A stretch of DNA of 64,000 bases from Streptococcus sanguinis. Its GTDB lineage: Bacteria > Bacillota > Bacilli > Lactobacillales > Streptococcaceae. Below, in pieces: positions 17,707-27,269 of the stretch. The stretch covers positions 1,729,541-1,793,540 of the forward strand of contig NZ_CDMW01000001.1 in the NCBI RefSeq assembly GCF_001078705.1, written 5' to 3'. Numbering within the stretch: the stretch's first letter is position 1; each line of letters begins with the position of its first letter. Position numbers and translations under genes: made by a program. The notes under the pieces were generated by a model, which saw only the letters and a list, made by a program, of their open reading frames with translations, was not told the DNA's origin and made no database searches.

Positions 17707-20502
17707 TTATTTCTTAATTTCTTCCATGATGTAGGCTTCAATCGTGTCATCTACTTGGATGTCATTGTAGCCATCAATCATGAGTCCGCCTTCGCGGCCG
17801 TTAGTAACTTCCTTAACATCATCCTTGAAGTGCTTGAGGCTAGCAAGCTCACCATCGTAAATCACGACGCCGTCACGGATAACACGAACCTTGGAATCAC
17901 GGGTCACTTTACCATTGATAACCATAAATCCACCGATAGTACCAACCTTGGAAACCTTGAAGGTCTCGCGGATAAGAGCTTCCCCGATGATTTTTTCTTC
18001 GTATTCTGGATCCAGCATTCCCTTCATGGCATCTTCCATTTCCTCAATAACCTTGTAGATAATGCTGTGGAGACGGATTTCGACATCATCAGCTTCTGCC
18101 TGTTGGCGAGCTTGAGATGTAGGACGAACGTTAAATCCGATGATGAAGGCATTTGAGGCTTCTGCCAGTGTCACGTCAGATTCATTGATAGCACCAACCG
18201 CTGAGTGAACAATGGTAATCTTAACGCCTTCAACTTCAATCTTCTGTAGGGAAGCAGACAGAGCTTCTACTGAACCTTGTACATCAGCCTTGATGATAAC
18301 ATTGACAGACTTAACTTCACCAGCTTTGAGGGTATCAAAGAGATTTTCCAGACTGACGCGGTGAGTAGCTTGACGCTGCTTAAGAAGGGCACGTTTGGCA
18401 CGTTCTTCACCGGCTGCACGTGCAGCTTTTTCATCTTCATAAACCGCAAAGTGGTCACCAGCCATCGGAGTTTCATTGAGACCAGTGATAGAAACCGGTG
18501 TAGATGGTCCCGCCACCTTCACGCGACGGCCCAGGTCATTGGTCATAGCCCGAACCCGACCGAAGGTATTACCAACAACGATTGGATCCTGCACATTCAG
18601 AGTTCCCTGCTGAACAAGCAAGGTTGCAACCGCACCTTTTCCTTTATCCAAACGGGCTTCGATAACTGTACCAATCGCTCGAACAGTCGGATCTGCCTTG
18701 AGTTCTTGGATTTCTGCCACCAAGAGGACTGTTTCCAACAAGCTGTCAATATTTTGATTGAATTTCGCTGAGATTTCTACAAATTCAGAATCTCCGCCCC
18801 AAGCTGTTGACATGACACCATGCTCAGCCAATTCACCGATCACGCGCTCAGGATTCGCTCCTGGCTTATCAATCTTGTTGATAGCTACGATGATTGGGAC
18901 ATCAGCGGCTTTGGAATGGTTGATAGCTTCGATCGTTTGCGGCATAACACCGTCATCAGCTGCAACGACCAGGATAGTGATATCCGTAACAGAGGCACCG
19001 CGGGCCCGCATAGAAGTAAAGGCCGCGTGTCCAGGCGTATCCAAGAAAGTAATCTTCTTGCCGCTTTCCTCGATCTGGTAAGCACCGATGTGCTGAGTGA
19101 TACCACCTGCTTCACCTGTTGCTACGCGAGAGTTACGCAGGGTATCCAAGAGGGTTGTTTTACCATGGTCAACGTGTCCCATGATGGTGACAACTGGCGG
19201 ACGCTCTACCAAGGCATCTTGGTTGATATAACCTTCTTCTACGAAGAAGCGCTCAATGTCAGCTGTGTCAACTTCCACCTTCTTCTTAGCCTCGATACCG
19301 TAGTCCACCATGAGGAGCTCAATAGTATCGCCGTCAAGAGATTGGTTTTGCGTTGCCATCACGCCCATCATAAAGAGCTTCTTAACAATTTCAGCTGGCT
19401 CGCGCTTGATCCGTTTTGCAATTTCTGCAACGGTCATTCCGTCTGTATATTCAAATTCAGTTGGCAACTCATGGAACTTACGTTCTGTAACAGGTTTTGG
19501 CGCCTGATTGTGGTTGCCCTTTCCTTTTTTATTTTTCTTGTTTTTATTCCAATTACTATTTCTTTGATTTCTCACTTGATTTTGACTGCTTCGATTCTTT
19601 TGTTGTTTTCTTGGACCTTCTTCTTCGCGATCAAAATCATCGCGCTTCTTATCTGGTCGAGCTTGCTTCTTACGACGCGTATCCACAGCGGCTGGCGCTG
19701 GGCTTGGATTCGCTGCTGGAGCAGATGGAGCTGGTGCAGGCTGAACTGGTGCACTTGCTTCTGCCTTAGGCTGCTCCTTGCGGCGGTTTTGCCGTTCCAT
19801 AACTTCTTTTGCCTCCTGAGCTTGCTTAAAGCGTTCCTCGCTGGAGCGAGCGTATTCAGCATTCTGCTCTGCTTTCAAAGCTGCTGCCCGAGCCTTAAAG
19901 TCAATCTTCGGTCCTTGAGGCTGTTGACGGTTTTGACCGTTAAATCCTTGCTGATTCTGACCATTGCGGCGGCCATCTTGACCACGATTATCGCGACGGT
20001 CATTTGGACGATTGCCCCTATCTCGGTCGTTGCGGTTTCCGCGATTCTTATTTCGATTATCGCGATCCTCACGCTTGCCTTGCTCTTTGTTTTGTGGTTT
20101 GCGGTTGCCTTGCTGCTTCCGACGTTCTGCCTCTTCTTTGGCTCTCGCTTCACGCTCTGCCTTAAAGTTCCGGCTTTGCGGGCGCTTGACAGGCGCTACC
20201 ATTTCTGCTTTCGCTTCTGGCTTAGCAGCTGCTTTTGCTTCTGTCTGTTCTGCCTTGACTGGTGCCGCCTCTTTGGCAGGAGTTTTTTGCGGTGATGGCT
20301 GAGCTGCTGCAGGCTTTTCTGCAGTAGCTTGAGGTGCGGCTGCTTTTTTCGTAAAGCTGGACTTGATTCGCTCACTAGCGTCAGCTTCTACACTGGATGA
20401 ATGACTTTTGACATCGAATCCCAGCTCCTTAGCACGAGCCACTACCTCCTTGCTTTCTTTTCCCAGTTCTTTGGCGATTTCATACAATCTTACTTTAGAC
20501 AA
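17707..20502 (-). CDS. infB: Translation initiation factor IF-2
   Basis: A 931-residue GTPase that brings fMet-tRNA to the 30S subunit and promotes subunit joining. It has an IF2_N helical start ([20 protein letters not shown]), a long low-complexity Ala/Pro/Lys/Gln/Arg/Asn-rich region (about 50-330), a second IF2_N, then the G domain ([23 protein letters not shown]) and domains II-IV. The start codon is TTG with GAGGAGG seven bases upstream. Long N-terminal linker length varies between streptococci. Encoded between ylxQ and rbfA in the nusA operon. Confidence 0.98.
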   Translation of the reverse strand: MSKVRLYEIAKELGKESKEVVARAKELGFDVKSHSSSVEADASERIKSSFTKKAAAPQATAEKPAAAQPSPQKTPAKEAAPVKAEQTEAKAAAKPEAKAEMVAPVKRPQSRNFKAEREARAKEEAERRKQQGNRKPQNKEQGKREDRDNRNKNRGNRNDRDRGNRPNDRRDNRGQDGRRNGQNQQGFNGQNRQQPQGPKIDFKARAAALKAEQNAEYARSSEERFKQAQEAKEVMERQNRRKEQPKAEASAPVQPAPAPSAPAANPSPAPAAVDTRRKKQARPDKKRDDFDREEEGPRKQQKNRSSQNQVRNQRNSNWNKNKKNKKGKGNHNQAPKPVTERKFHELPTEFEYTDGMTVAEIAKRIKREPAEIVKKLFMMGVMATQNQSLDGDTIELLMVDYGIEAKKKVEVDTADIERFFVEEGYINQDALVERPPVVTIMGHVDHGKTTLLDTLRNSRVATGEAGGITQHIGAYQIEESGKKITFLDTPGHAAFTSMRARGASVTDITILVVAADDGVMPQTIEAINHSKAADVPIIVAINKIDKPGANPERVIGELAEHGVMSTAWGGDSEFVEISAKFNQNIDSLLETVLLVAEIQELKADPTVRAIGTVIEARLDKGKGAVATLLVQQGTLNVQDPIVVGNTFGRVRAMTNDLGRRVKVAGPSTPVSITGLNETPMAGDHFAVYEDEKAARAAGEERAKRALLKQRQATHRVSLENLFDTLKAGEVKSVNVIIKADVQGSVEALSASLQKIEVEGVKITIVHSAVGAINESDVTLAEASNAFIIGFNVRPTSQARQQAEADDVEIRLHSIIYKVIEEMEDAMKGMLDPEYEEKIIGEALIRETFKVSKVGTIGGFMVINGKVTRDSKVRVIRDGVVIYDGELASLKHFKDDVKEVTNGREGGLMIDGYNDIQVDDTIEAYIMEEIKK

Positions 20503-20521
20503 ATCTTGTCCTCCTCTTCTA

Positions 20522-20818
20522 TTACATAAGAGACCTCATTTTCTTTGTAAAACCAGCATCTGTCACGGCGAGCACTTTTCTGGCCTTACCAATGGCAGAG
20601 CTTAATTCCAGTGTTGAAAACACGGTTGATACTTCTACTTGGTAGTAACGACTTTTATCAGTGATTTTCTTGCTGAGATTAGGAGCTGCATCCTGGGCCA
20701 AAAAGACCAGATGTGCTTTTCCCTCCTGAATAGCCTTAACGGTCAGCTCTTCACCAGAAATGATGCGGCCAGCCCGCTGAGCCAGTCCCAGCAAATTTGC
20801 AAGTTTCTCTTTATTCAA
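20522..20818 (-). CDS. ylxQ: YlxQ-family L7Ae-like RNA-binding protein
   Basis: A 98-residue protein of the L7Ae/L30e fold, expected to bind kink-turn [19 protein letters not shown] at the N-terminus and [16 protein letters not shown] are characteristic. The start codon is TTG and overlaps the 3' end of ylxR by eight bases. Its place between ylxR and infB is the conserved Firmicute order, linking it to translation or RNase P-related RNA metabolism; the exact role is unsettled. Confidence 0.92.
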   Translation of the reverse strand: MNKEKLANLLGLAQRAGRIISGEELTVKAIQEGKAHLVFLAQDAAPNLSKKITDKSRYYQVEVSTVFSTLELSSAIGKARKVLAVTDAGFTKKMRSLM

Positions 20819-21107
20819 GACCTAACTCTCTTCTTTTGACCTTATGATCGACATAAGCGATTAACTCATCATAGAAAGCCTCATCAACTTCCATACTGAA
20901 GCTGCGGTTAAAGACCCGCTTCTTCTTAGCTTGAAGGGCTTCCTGATTATCCAGCTTGATATAAGCCCCACGGCCGTTGGCCTTGCCTGTCGGATCGATA
21001 AAGACTTGACCTTCCTTGTTCTTGACAATCCGCAATAAATCGCGTTTGTCAATCACTTCGTTGGACACCACTGATTTTCTTAAAGGGATTTTTCTTGTTT
21101 TTGCCAT
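20811..21107 (-). CDS. ylxR: YlxR family RNA-binding protein (RnpM-like)
   Basis: A 98-residue basic protein with the YlxR core: RKIPLRKSVVSNEVIDKRDLLRIV and the TGKANGRGAYI motif. In B. subtilis the YlxR protein has been reported to bind RNase P RNA and modulate its activity (named RnpM); older work calls it a nucleic-acid-binding protein. It lies about 10 bases after nusA and overlaps ylxQ, in the conserved operon order. Confidence 0.93.
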   Translation of the reverse strand: MAKTRKIPLRKSVVSNEVIDKRDLLRIVKNKEGQVFIDPTGKANGRGAYIKLDNQEALQAKKKRVFNRSFSMEVDEAFYDELIAYVDHKVKRRELGLE

Positions 21108-21117
21108 TCCAGCCCCC

Positions 21118-22380
21118 TTAATCTAGTTCTTCAGCTTCGCTTTCTAAACCAACTGTTTCTAGTACAGTTTCCTCCGCAGCTGCGTCAAAGTCTGTTGCTT
21201 CTGCTGTTGAAACTTCTGTCTCTAGAACAGCTGCATCCGCAAGAATTTCTTCAGCTTCCTGAGCAAATCCGCCCAGTTCATTGGCTGCTTCCATTTCTTC
21301 AAACTCTGTGGCAGACTTGATATCGATTCTAAAGCCTGTCAAATGAGCTGCCAAGCGTACGTTCTGTCCGCGACGGCCGATAGCCAGAGAAAGCTTGTTG
21401 TCCGGTACGACAACCAAGGCCCGCTTGTTATCTTCTTCGTTAAAGATAACTTGGTCAACCTCGGCAGGAGCAATAGCATTGTAGATAAATTCAGCTGGAT
21501 CTGCTACCCACTCGATGACGTCGATATTTTCTTCAGTCGGTACCATACGGCCGCTCTTGGGATCATATTTGGCAGGATGGAACTTGCTCGTAATTTTCTT
21601 GATATTGGCTCCACCGCGTCCGACGATTGTTCCGATGGCATCCACATTAGGGTTGTGGCTACGAACCGCTACCTTGGTCCGATCGCCCGCTTCCCGCGAT
21701 ACGCTCATGATTTCTACAGTTCCGTCATAAACTTCAGGGATTTCCTGCTCCATCAAGCGCTTGATCATTTCTGGATGGCTGCGGCTGACAAAGACATTGA
21801 CACCGCGAGGATTGTCTTCTACCTTGTAGACAAAGACTTCGATGCGATCATGAGAGGCAAAGACCTCACCAGGAATCTGGTCTTGCTTCGATAGCTGCGC
21901 TTCAATGCTACCAAGATTGACATAGATAAAGCGATTGTCAAAGCGCTCCACCGTTCCTGACATGATTTCATTTTCATGTTCTTTGTAGGTATTGTAGGTG
22001 ATTGCTCGGGTCTGCTTGCGCATCTTTTCCATGATGGTTTGCTTGGCAGACTGAGCAGCGACCCGGCCAAATTCAGCTGGTGCTTCTTCAAACTTGATCT
22101 TATCTCCCAACTCATAGGCTGAACTGATAGCCAAGGCATCTTTGAGACTGATTTCCAAACGGCTGTCAAAGACCTCGTCCACGACTTCGCGAACAGTATA
22201 GACACGGAAATCTCCTGACTTTTCGTCAAACTCAATGGCTGCGCTGTCTGCCTGACCATAGCGGCGACGATAGGCTGAGCGGAGTGACTCAGTCACTGCG
22301 TCAATGATATCTTCTTTCTTGATTCCTTTGTCTTCTTCCAAAATACGGAAGGCCTCTAGCATTTCTTTACTCATTTTCAT
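21118..22380 (-). CDS. nusA: Transcription termination/antitermination factor NusA
   Basis: A 420-residue RNA polymerase-binding protein that modulates pausing, termination and rRNA antitermination. An N-terminal RNAP-binding domain (to about 130) is followed by S1 (SGTVERFDNRFIYVNLG), KH1 and KH2 (GTIVGRGGANIKKI, AIGRRGQNVRLAAHLTG) and an acidic tail (EETVLETVGLESEAEELD). ATG codons lie at 22380 and 22374; the first is favoured. The Shine-Dalgarno AAGGAA is 24 bases from that ATG, but an 8-bp hairpin occupies the gap and would bring it to about four unpaired bases. Confidence 0.97.
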   Translation of the reverse strand: MKMSKEMLEAFRILEEDKGIKKEDIIDAVTESLRSAYRRRYGQADSAAIEFDEKSGDFRVYTVREVVDEVFDSRLEISLKDALAISSAYELGDKIKFEEAPAEFGRVAAQSAKQTIMEKMRKQTRAITYNTYKEHENEIMSGTVERFDNRFIYVNLGSIEAQLSKQDQIPGEVFASHDRIEVFVYKVEDNPRGVNVFVSRSHPEMIKRLMEQEIPEVYDGTVEIMSVSREAGDRTKVAVRSHNPNVDAIGTIVGRGGANIKKITSKFHPAKYDPKSGRMVPTEENIDVIEWVADPAEFIYNAIAPAEVDQVIFNEEDNKRALVVVPDNKLSLAIGRRGQNVRLAAHLTGFRIDIKSATEFEEMEAANELGGFAQEAEEILADAAVLETEVSTAEATDFDAAAEETVLETVGLESEAEELD

Positions 22381-22383
22381 GTG

Positions 22384-22410
22384 ACTTTTGTCGAAACAAA
22401 AGTGTTCCTT
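22384..22410 (-). promoter_or_regulatory. Hairpin bridging the nusA Shine-Dalgarno and start codon
   Basis: In the minus-strand RNA, AAGGAA (22405-22410) is followed after one base by ACTTTTGT-TTCG-ACAAAAGT (22384-22403), a perfect 8-bp stem with a TTCG loop, then CAC and the nusA ATG. Folding shortens the effective spacer from 24 to about 4 bases. Confidence 0.75.
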
Positions 22411-22433
22411 TCTTTTCTATATTGCTTCTTCGG

Positions 22434-22904
22434 CTAAAACTTAACGGCTAATCTGGCTTTGGAAACCAGACTGTAGGGAATTTCGACTTCTTTTCTGCGA
22501 GTCTTGTCCAGATATTCCATGTGCAGAACATCCTCTTCAAAGCTCAGCAAGGTGCCTTCAAAGACCTTCTGCTTGTCAACAGCCTTATAGAGACTGACAT
22601 GGATATAACTGCCGACTGCACCAGCTAGCTGTTCCATGGTCTTGAGCGGGCGCTCCAAGCCTGGACTGGTCACTTCCAGAAAATACTGTTCCGGGAAAGG
22701 ATCTGGCTTGATTTGATCCAAGAGCGGACTGATAATATCCGTCAAATCCGCTGTATCATTGACCGTAATACCTTCAGGCTTATCTACAAAGACACTTAGA
22801 ACGTAGTCTCCGCCCATCTTTCCGTACTCAATATCGACTAATTCATAGGGGGCCAGAATGGCTGGTTCAATAACCTCCCTCACCAATTCAACAATCGTTG
22901 CGAT
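22434..22904 (-). CDS. rimP: Ribosome maturation factor RimP (non-canonical start likely)
   Basis: A 30S assembly protein; the conserved body begins [16 protein letters not shown] and ends [12 protein letters not shown], about 156 residues as in other streptococci. AGGAGG (22914-22919) lies at the right distance for initiation near ATC at 22902-22904 or ATT at 22893-22895, but no in-frame ATG, GTG or TTG follows it. The nearest in-frame ATG is 22967-22965, which would add 21 residues ([21 protein letters not shown]), lacks a ribosome binding site and falls about seven bases after a -10 box, so it could only work as a leaderless start. First gene of the nusA-infB operon. Confidence 0.85.
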   Translation of the reverse strand: MATIVELVREVIEPAILAPYELVDIEYGKMGGDYVLSVFVDKPEGITVNDTADLTDIISPLLDQIKPDPFPEQYFLEVTSPGLERPLKTMEQLAGAVGSYIHVSLYKAVDKQKVFEGTLLSFEEDVLHMEYLDKTRRKEVEIPYSLVSKARLAVKF

Positions 22905-22924
22905 ATGACGACACCTCCTCACAG

Positions 22925-22962
22925 ATAAGAGGCGAAGATACTTCCTCGCCTCTCTTTCCTTA
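22925..22962 (-). promoter_or_regulatory. Stem-loop in the rimP leader
   Basis: AGAGGCGA pairs with TCGCCTCT around about 10 bases, immediately upstream of the AGGAGG of rimP. It sits between the transcription start and the ribosome binding site of the operon's first gene and is a candidate regulatory structure. Confidence 0.6.
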
Positions 22963-22974
22963 TTCATTACTAGT

Positions 22975-23003
22975 ATTATAGCACGACAAGTCCCAGAATG
23001 CAA
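22975..23003 (-). promoter_or_regulatory. Promoter of the rimP-nusA-infB-rbfA operon
   Basis: TTGCAT, 17-base spacer, TATAAT on the minus strand; the predicted transcript start is within a few bases of the ATG at 22967. Confidence 0.82.
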
Positions 23004-23081
23004 GGGAAATGTGCCATGCAAGCTTGTTAAGACGGAATTTTACTTAAAGCACTCTTATTCTTAAGCAAAATTCTTTTCTAA

Positions 23082-23117
23082 TAATAAAGTCTTCAAGGAG
23101 CATTTCCTCGAAGACTC
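23082..23117 (-). terminator. Terminator after trmB
   Basis: AGTCTTCgAGGA pairs with TCCTtGAAGACT around a short loop, followed by a T-rich TTTATTATT stretch on the minus strand. A second AT-rich inverted repeat (GAATTTT...AAAATTC) lies at about 23034-23076. Confidence 0.7.
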
Positions 23118-23121
23118 TTTC

Positions 23122-23760
23122 TTATTCAAATACTGCTTCCACCCGGTAGATGACTTGTCCTTTGTTAGCAAATTTCTGCTCATACTCAGTCAGGACATTG
23201 TCTTCAAAGTCGCTGGCATGGAAATCTAACCACACGCCCTTTAACTTCATACCATACTGAGAAAAGCTTACTAGGCTATACTCAAAAAGACCGCGGTTGT
23301 CCGTTTTGAAGTGGATTTCTCCATTTTCCGGCAAAATCTGCTGATAGGTCGCCAGAAAGGACTGATAGGTCAGACGGCGTTTTTCATGACGTTTCTTAGG
23401 CCAAGGATCTGAGAAGTTCAGATAGAGGCGGTCAATCTCGCCCTCTTCAAAATAATCAGTCAGATCCGAACCGTCCACCCAGAGAAGCTTGATATTAGGC
23501 ACAGCCGTTGCCAGCACCTTGTCCAAGGCATAGCTGAGAACCGATTTCTGGATATCAATCCCGATGTAGTTGATCTCAGGATTGGCCTTGGCCATGCCGG
23601 ATACAAAAGCTCCTTTACCGCTGCCAACCTCTACATGAATAGGATGGTTATTGCCAAAAATCTCCTGCCATCTGCCCTTGGCGTCTGCTGGATTCAAAAT
23701 CACATACTGGGGATGCGCCTCCAGCAGTTCCGTCGCTCCCTTACGATTCCTTACTCTCAT
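23122..23760 (-). CDS. trmB: tRNA (guanine-N7-)-methyltransferase
   Basis: A 212-residue SAM-dependent enzyme that makes m7G46 in tRNA. The family signatures are present: [15 protein letters not shown] (SAM loop, about residues 41-55), [28 protein letters not shown] and [12 protein letters not shown]. The start overlaps the ccrZ stop by four bases (ATGA). The ccrZ-trmB pair is conserved in streptococci. Confidence 0.97.
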   Translation of the reverse strand: MRVRNRKGATELLEAHPQYVILNPADAKGRWQEIFGNNHPIHVEVGSGKGAFVSGMAKANPEINYIGIDIQKSVLSYALDKVLATAVPNIKLLWVDGSDLTDYFEEGEIDRLYLNFSDPWPKKRHEKRRLTYQSFLATYQQILPENGEIHFKTDNRGLFEYSLVSFSQYGMKLKGVWLDFHASDFEDNVLTEYEQKFANKGQVIYRVEAVFE

Positions 23761-24551
23761 TGTCCTCTTCCGTATTTGGAACGGAAGTTTCGTAATGCGT
23801 AAATCTCCCGGTTCACATTTTCTAAATCATTGTTTTCATAGTATTTGGCAATCTGCATCAGATAAGAATACTGACCAAACCAGTATAGCTTATTGAAAAC
23901 AGTCTGATTATACTTATAACCATAAGCGCTCAGCCACTCTTGCCAACCTGAATCAGGCACATAATGGCTCAAAATATGTGCTACATCCATCATCCTGTCT
24001 GTCAGGCGCACAGAATCCCAATCCACTAAGTAAATAAGCCCGCTGTCGGTCTCCACCCAGTTGCTGTGGCGCACATCTCCATGAACGATGGTCGCATAGT
24101 CCTCACGAAAGGCTGGTACAGTCTGGCGTAGGTCGCGGATTACTGATTGCAGATATTGATTATTCCTCAAAGCAAGCGGCACTTGATTGAGCCAAGCATT
24201 TAGCAAATCAGTTGGCGTTTCCAGTGTATAGCCCAGCTTGGTCAGCTGCGTCATCAACGGGCGCGAGCGATGCAGCCGAGTCAAAATATTGATTACCTGC
24301 TTTTTGGACATATCATTTGGGGTCAGAATAGTGCCTGAAAGCCACTCCTGTCCACTCATTACGTTGCCGTCCGGCATCCGGCGGCTCCACAAAAGCTGCG
24401 GTGCGATTTGTTCTCGAGCTAAGCCTGCTAAGATAGGGGTTGTATTCATCTTGACGAAAACGCGCCCCCCGTCCGGATAAGTCCCCATATAGGCCTTTCC
24501 GCTCTTACCAGCTATCGGTGTCAGGGTCAGCTCGTTATCAACCAAGTCCAT
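23757..24551 (-). CDS. ccrZ: Cell cycle regulator CcrZ (phosphotransferase-like)
   Basis: A 264-residue protein of the aminoglycoside/choline kinase fold. The catalytic segment [12 protein letters not shown] and metal site LVDWDSVRL are visible, with a nucleotide-binding N-lobe ([20 protein letters not shown]). In Streptococcus pneumoniae, CcrZ was shown to couple division with DnaA-dependent replication initiation, and structural work suggests a small-molecule (ribose-like) kinase. AGGGGAAAC precedes the ATG. Co-translated with trmB. Confidence 0.92.
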   Translation of the reverse strand: MDLVDNELTLTPIAGKSGKAYMGTYPDGGRVFVKMNTTPILAGLAREQIAPQLLWSRRMPDGNVMSGQEWLSGTILTPNDMSKKQVINILTRLHRSRPLMTQLTKLGYTLETPTDLLNAWLNQVPLALRNNQYLQSVIRDLRQTVPAFREDYATIVHGDVRHSNWVETDSGLIYLVDWDSVRLTDRMMDVAHILSHYVPDSGWQEWLSAYGYKYNQTVFNKLYWFGQYSYLMQIAKYYENNDLENVNREIYALRNFRSKYGRGQ

Positions 24552-24601
24552 GTTTCCCCTCCGTAAAAAGTTTCTTTATCATTTTACTAGTTTTACCTCT
24601 T

Positions 24602-25648
24602 TTAGTCAACCAATCTCCGTAACTTAAACGGCAGATAGAACAGATAGAGTAGGGCAGTCGCTCCCAGCATGGCCAGCACTGCTGTCTTGTCTTGGAGAAA
24701 TAGCAAAGCAGTCATCACTTCACCCAAAAGGACACTGCTGCCAATAGATGTGATAATTTGTCTTGCTCCCTTCAGCTTTTCCCCTCTTTCTATCGGAAAA
24801 AGCTGGGTCAAAAACTGATAGTCAAAAGCTTCATACAAGGCCGTCAGCTGGAAGAGCAAGAGGTAATTGAACAAGACCGCAAAAGCTGTAGCAATCCAAG
24901 CTTGACTGACAAAAATCAAGGCCAAAAGAGCCAAAAAGAGCAGTCTTAAGGTTAGAGCAAAGAAGTCTCCATTTCGCAAGTAAGAACGCAAAAAGAGATT
25001 CTGCCAGGTCTTGTTATGCTGCTTGCCCACAAGCCTCGTCAAACCATCCAGATAGGCTCGGCGCTTGACACTGTTTGAAATGCCTTTAACATTTGTAAAG
25101 AGAGCAAAGAAGCGCAGAATCGTCTGCTTTCGAGCAGCTTCATAAGCCACCAGAACCTGCCAATCTAAACCATTTTCAGTAAAGAACTTCTTAGCCTTAG
25201 CCTGAAACAAAAACCATTTTAAGACTAGCATAAGGAGGCAGTAGAGCCCGAAGCCCCAAACAGGCAATCCCAGAGCTAGAAAAAGCGGTGCTAACAGTAG
25301 CAATAGCCCAGTCTGTAAGACTGCGTACAAAAGGTAGGAACGTAGAATCTGAGCCTTGATAAAAGCTCTGACTTCTGCTTCTCTGACCAGAAGAAAGAGG
25401 GCATCCGGCTTCTCCAGATAGGTCGCAATCCGTCCAAAAGGCAGGATAAAGACCGATAGAATAACCAAACTAGCAATAATGGGTAGGTGATTAGTCGGAA
25501 AATGCCGCAAAAGCTTACTGTATTGAACACCTAAAAATCCCATAAAAATCAGCAAAAAGAGCACGAAATGATCATTAAAAACATAACGCAGGTATTTCAG
25601 ACACTGCTGACGAAAATCCTGCTTTCGTTTGGCAAATAATTCTTTCAT
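24602..25648 (-). CDS. ecsB: ABC transporter permease, EcsB family
   Basis: A 348-residue membrane protein with about eight to ten hydrophobic segments, starting FAKRKQDFRQQCLKYLRYVFNDHFV. This matches EcsB, the membrane partner of EcsA; in B. subtilis Ecs affects protein secretion, competence and intramembrane proteolysis, and its cargo is not established. The ATG overlaps the ecsA stop by four bases. ccrZ follows after a 50-base gap. Confidence 0.9.
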   Translation of the reverse strand: MKELFAKRKQDFRQQCLKYLRYVFNDHFVLFLLIFMGFLGVQYSKLLRHFPTNHLPIIASLVILSVFILPFGRIATYLEKPDALFLLVREAEVRAFIKAQILRSYLLYAVLQTGLLLLLAPLFLALGLPVWGFGLYCLLMLVLKWFLFQAKAKKFFTENGLDWQVLVAYEAARKQTILRFFALFTNVKGISNSVKRRAYLDGLTRLVGKQHNKTWQNLFLRSYLRNGDFFALTLRLLFLALLALIFVSQAWIATAFAVLFNYLLLFQLTALYEAFDYQFLTQLFPIERGEKLKGARQIITSIGSSVLLGEVMTALLFLQDKTAVLAMLGATALLYLFYLPFKLRRLVD

Positions 25649-26376
25649 AGCGCTGCCTCTTCTGTCAGGGCTAGATAGATGTCATTCAGACTAGCATCCG
25701 GCATTTGAAATTGAGCACGCAACTCAGTCAAGCTGCCCTTTGCCCGCACTTGACCCTTGTGCAGAATTACAAAACTATCACACATCTTCTCGGCAGAGTC
25801 CAGGACATGGGTACTCATCAGAATGGACTTGCCCTTCTTCTTCTCATCATCCAAGAGCTGGATAAGGTCTGCAATCGCTACCGGATCCAGACCCAGAAAA
25901 GGCTCATCTACAATAAAAAGGCTGGGATCAACTACAAAAGCACAGATAATCATCACTTTTTGCTTCATCCCCTTTGAAAAGTGAACAGGGAACCAATCCA
26001 GTTTTTCCTTGAGTCGGAACATTTCCAGTAGCTTATCCACGCGTTTAAAAGCTGTCTCCTGCTCAATGTCGTATGCCATAGCTACTGTCTCAATGTGCTC
26101 GCGCAGGGTCAATTCTTCGTAGAGACTAGGCGTTTCCGGAATAAAACCGATCTTCTTGCGGTAATCACTAGGATTAGTCCGCAGCTCCAGCCCATCAATT
26201 TGAATCTGCCCCTTATAAGGCGTCAAAAGACCGATAATCTCATTGATAGTCGTGGATTTACCCGCACCGTTGAGACCAATCAGGCCAATCAGCTGGCCGT
26301 TGCCCACTTCAAAGCTGACATCCTTTAAAACCGGGATATTAACATAGCCGCCCGTAAGCTCTTTGATTTCTAACAT
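25645..26376 (-). CDS. ecsA: ABC transporter ATP-binding protein, EcsA family
   Basis: A 243-residue ATPase with Walker A GLNGAGKST, Q-loop GFIPETPSLYEEL, signature HFSKGMKQKV (divergent from LSGGQ, as usual for EcsA), Walker B LFIVDEPFLGLDP and the H-loop STHVLDSA. The start is set at 26376 (MLEIKELTGGY) with CGGAGA upstream; the longer in-frame extension would run through the divergent promoter. Coupled to ecsB by ATGA overlap. Confidence 0.95.
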   Translation of the reverse strand: MLEIKELTGGYVNIPVLKDVSFEVGNGQLIGLIGLNGAGKSTTINEIIGLLTPYKGQIQIDGLELRTNPSDYRKKIGFIPETPSLYEELTLREHIETVAMAYDIEQETAFKRVDKLLEMFRLKEKLDWFPVHFSKGMKQKVMIICAFVVDPSLFIVDEPFLGLDPVAIADLIQLLDDEKKKGKSILMSTHVLDSAEKMCDSFVILHKGQVRAKGSLTELRAQFQMPDASLNDIYLALTEEAAL

Positions 26377-26394
26377 ATTTTCTCCGAATTCTGG

Positions 26395-26418
26395 TATAAT
26401 GGTTCTTATATTATAACA
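26395..26418. promoter_or_regulatory. Divergent extended -10 promoters of hit and ecsA
   Basis: Plus strand TGG-TATAAT (26392-26400) faces the hit gene. Minus strand TGT-TATAAT (26410-26418) faces ecsA. Both have weak -35 matches and overlap in about 30 bases, so the two units probably compete for polymerase. Confidence 0.55.
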
Positions 26419-26444
26419 AAATCTAGCGAATAGAGGTACCATTT

Positions 26445-26855
26445 ATGGCTGATTGTATTTTTTGTAAAATTATTGCCGGAGAAATTCCTTCTTCTAAAGT
26501 CTATGAAGACGAGAAAGTCCTTGCTTTTCTGGATATTTCCCAGGTAACACCAGGTCATACCTTGGTTGTCCCTAAAGAGCATTTCCGAAATGTGCTGGAT
26601 ATGGATGCAGACAGCACCAGTCAGCTCTTCGCTCGCGTACCTGACATTGCCCGTAAGGTGATGAAAGCCACAGGCGCAGCTGGTATGAATATTATCAACA
26701 ACAACGAAGAAATTGCTGGACAAACTGTCTTTCACACCCATGTGCATTTGGCACCGCGCTATAGTAATGCAGATGACCTCAAGATTACTTTCGACGCCCA
26801 CGAACCAGACTTTCCAGCTCTGGCCAAATTAGCTGAGAAGATTGCGCAAGCTTAA
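26445..26855 (+). CDS. hit: HIT family nucleotide hydrolase
   Basis: A 136-residue histidine-triad protein. CIFCKIIAGEIPSSKVYEDE opens the protein and HTHVHLAPRY (about residues 96-105) is the catalytic HxHxH motif that forms the nucleotidyl-His intermediate. It hydrolyses AMP-type phosphoramidates or dinucleotides; the physiological substrate is uncertain. Divergent from ecsA, the conserved streptococcal arrangement, and followed closely by a coiled-coil protein gene. Confidence 0.95.
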   Translation: MADCIFCKIIAGEIPSSKVYEDEKVLAFLDISQVTPGHTLVVPKEHFRNVLDMDADSTSQLFARVPDIARKVMKATGAAGMNIINNNEEIAGQTVFHTHVHLAPRYSNADDLKITFDAHEPDFPALAKLAEKIAQA

Positions 26856-26864
26856 GGAGGGAAT

Positions 26865-27152
26865 ATGAAACTTTCAAATATTTTCCTATTTATTGGTGCC
26901 GCAGCAGCTAGCTACAAGCTAGTTGAAAACCGTCAAAAAATCCAAGAAGAAATCATTGAAACAACAGATAGCCTTGACAAAGTAAAGGACAGTCTAGCCA
27001 ATATCCAACGAAATATTGCCATCATTCAAGAGCAAAAAGAGCAAGTCAAAGACATCGCTCAAGATCTTACTTATAAATATAAAGTCCTTGAAAATCAAGC
27101 TCAAGTGCAGATCCAGCAAGTCAAAGACATCTGGGAAAAGTATGAGTCTTGA
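26865..27152 (+). CDS. Membrane-anchored coiled-coil protein, unknown function
   Basis: A 95-residue protein with one short hydrophobic segment at the N-terminus (LSNIFLFIGAAAASYKLV, about 3-20), then a long heptad-rich, charged helix to the end. It is probably tethered to the membrane with its coiled coil in the cytoplasm. GGAGG lies five bases before the ATG. It lies nine bases after hit and shares its terminator. No function recognised; it resembles a short YtxH-type protein in layout. Confidence 0.75.
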   Translation: MKLSNIFLFIGAAAASYKLVENRQKIQEEIIETTDSLDKVKDSLANIQRNIAIIQEQKEQVKDIAQDLTYKYKVLENQAQVQIQQVKDIWEKYES

Positions 27153-27220
27153 TAGAGAAAAGGTGTATGATAGGGGAACAATAATTCCAATCAGCCACCG
27201 CGTCAAGGGCTTTCCAACCA

Positions 27221-27256
27221 AAAGAGACCGAGACATTTTGTCCCGGCCTCTTTTTA
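27221..27256. terminator. Bidirectional terminator between the hit and lytR units
   Basis: AAGAGaCCGaGACA pairs with TGTCcCGGcCTCTT (two mismatches) with T runs on the plus side and A-rich sequence on the other, between convergent genes. Confidence 0.85.
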
Positions 27257-27269
27257 TATTTAACTTTTT

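Noticed and set aside
18820-20295. Long plus-strand open frame opposite infB (about 490 codons)
   Set aside because: It is an antisense shadow of infB, rich in Leu/Ser/Cys from reading the complement of Lys/Ala/Gln codons, without a ribosome binding site or recognisable domain.
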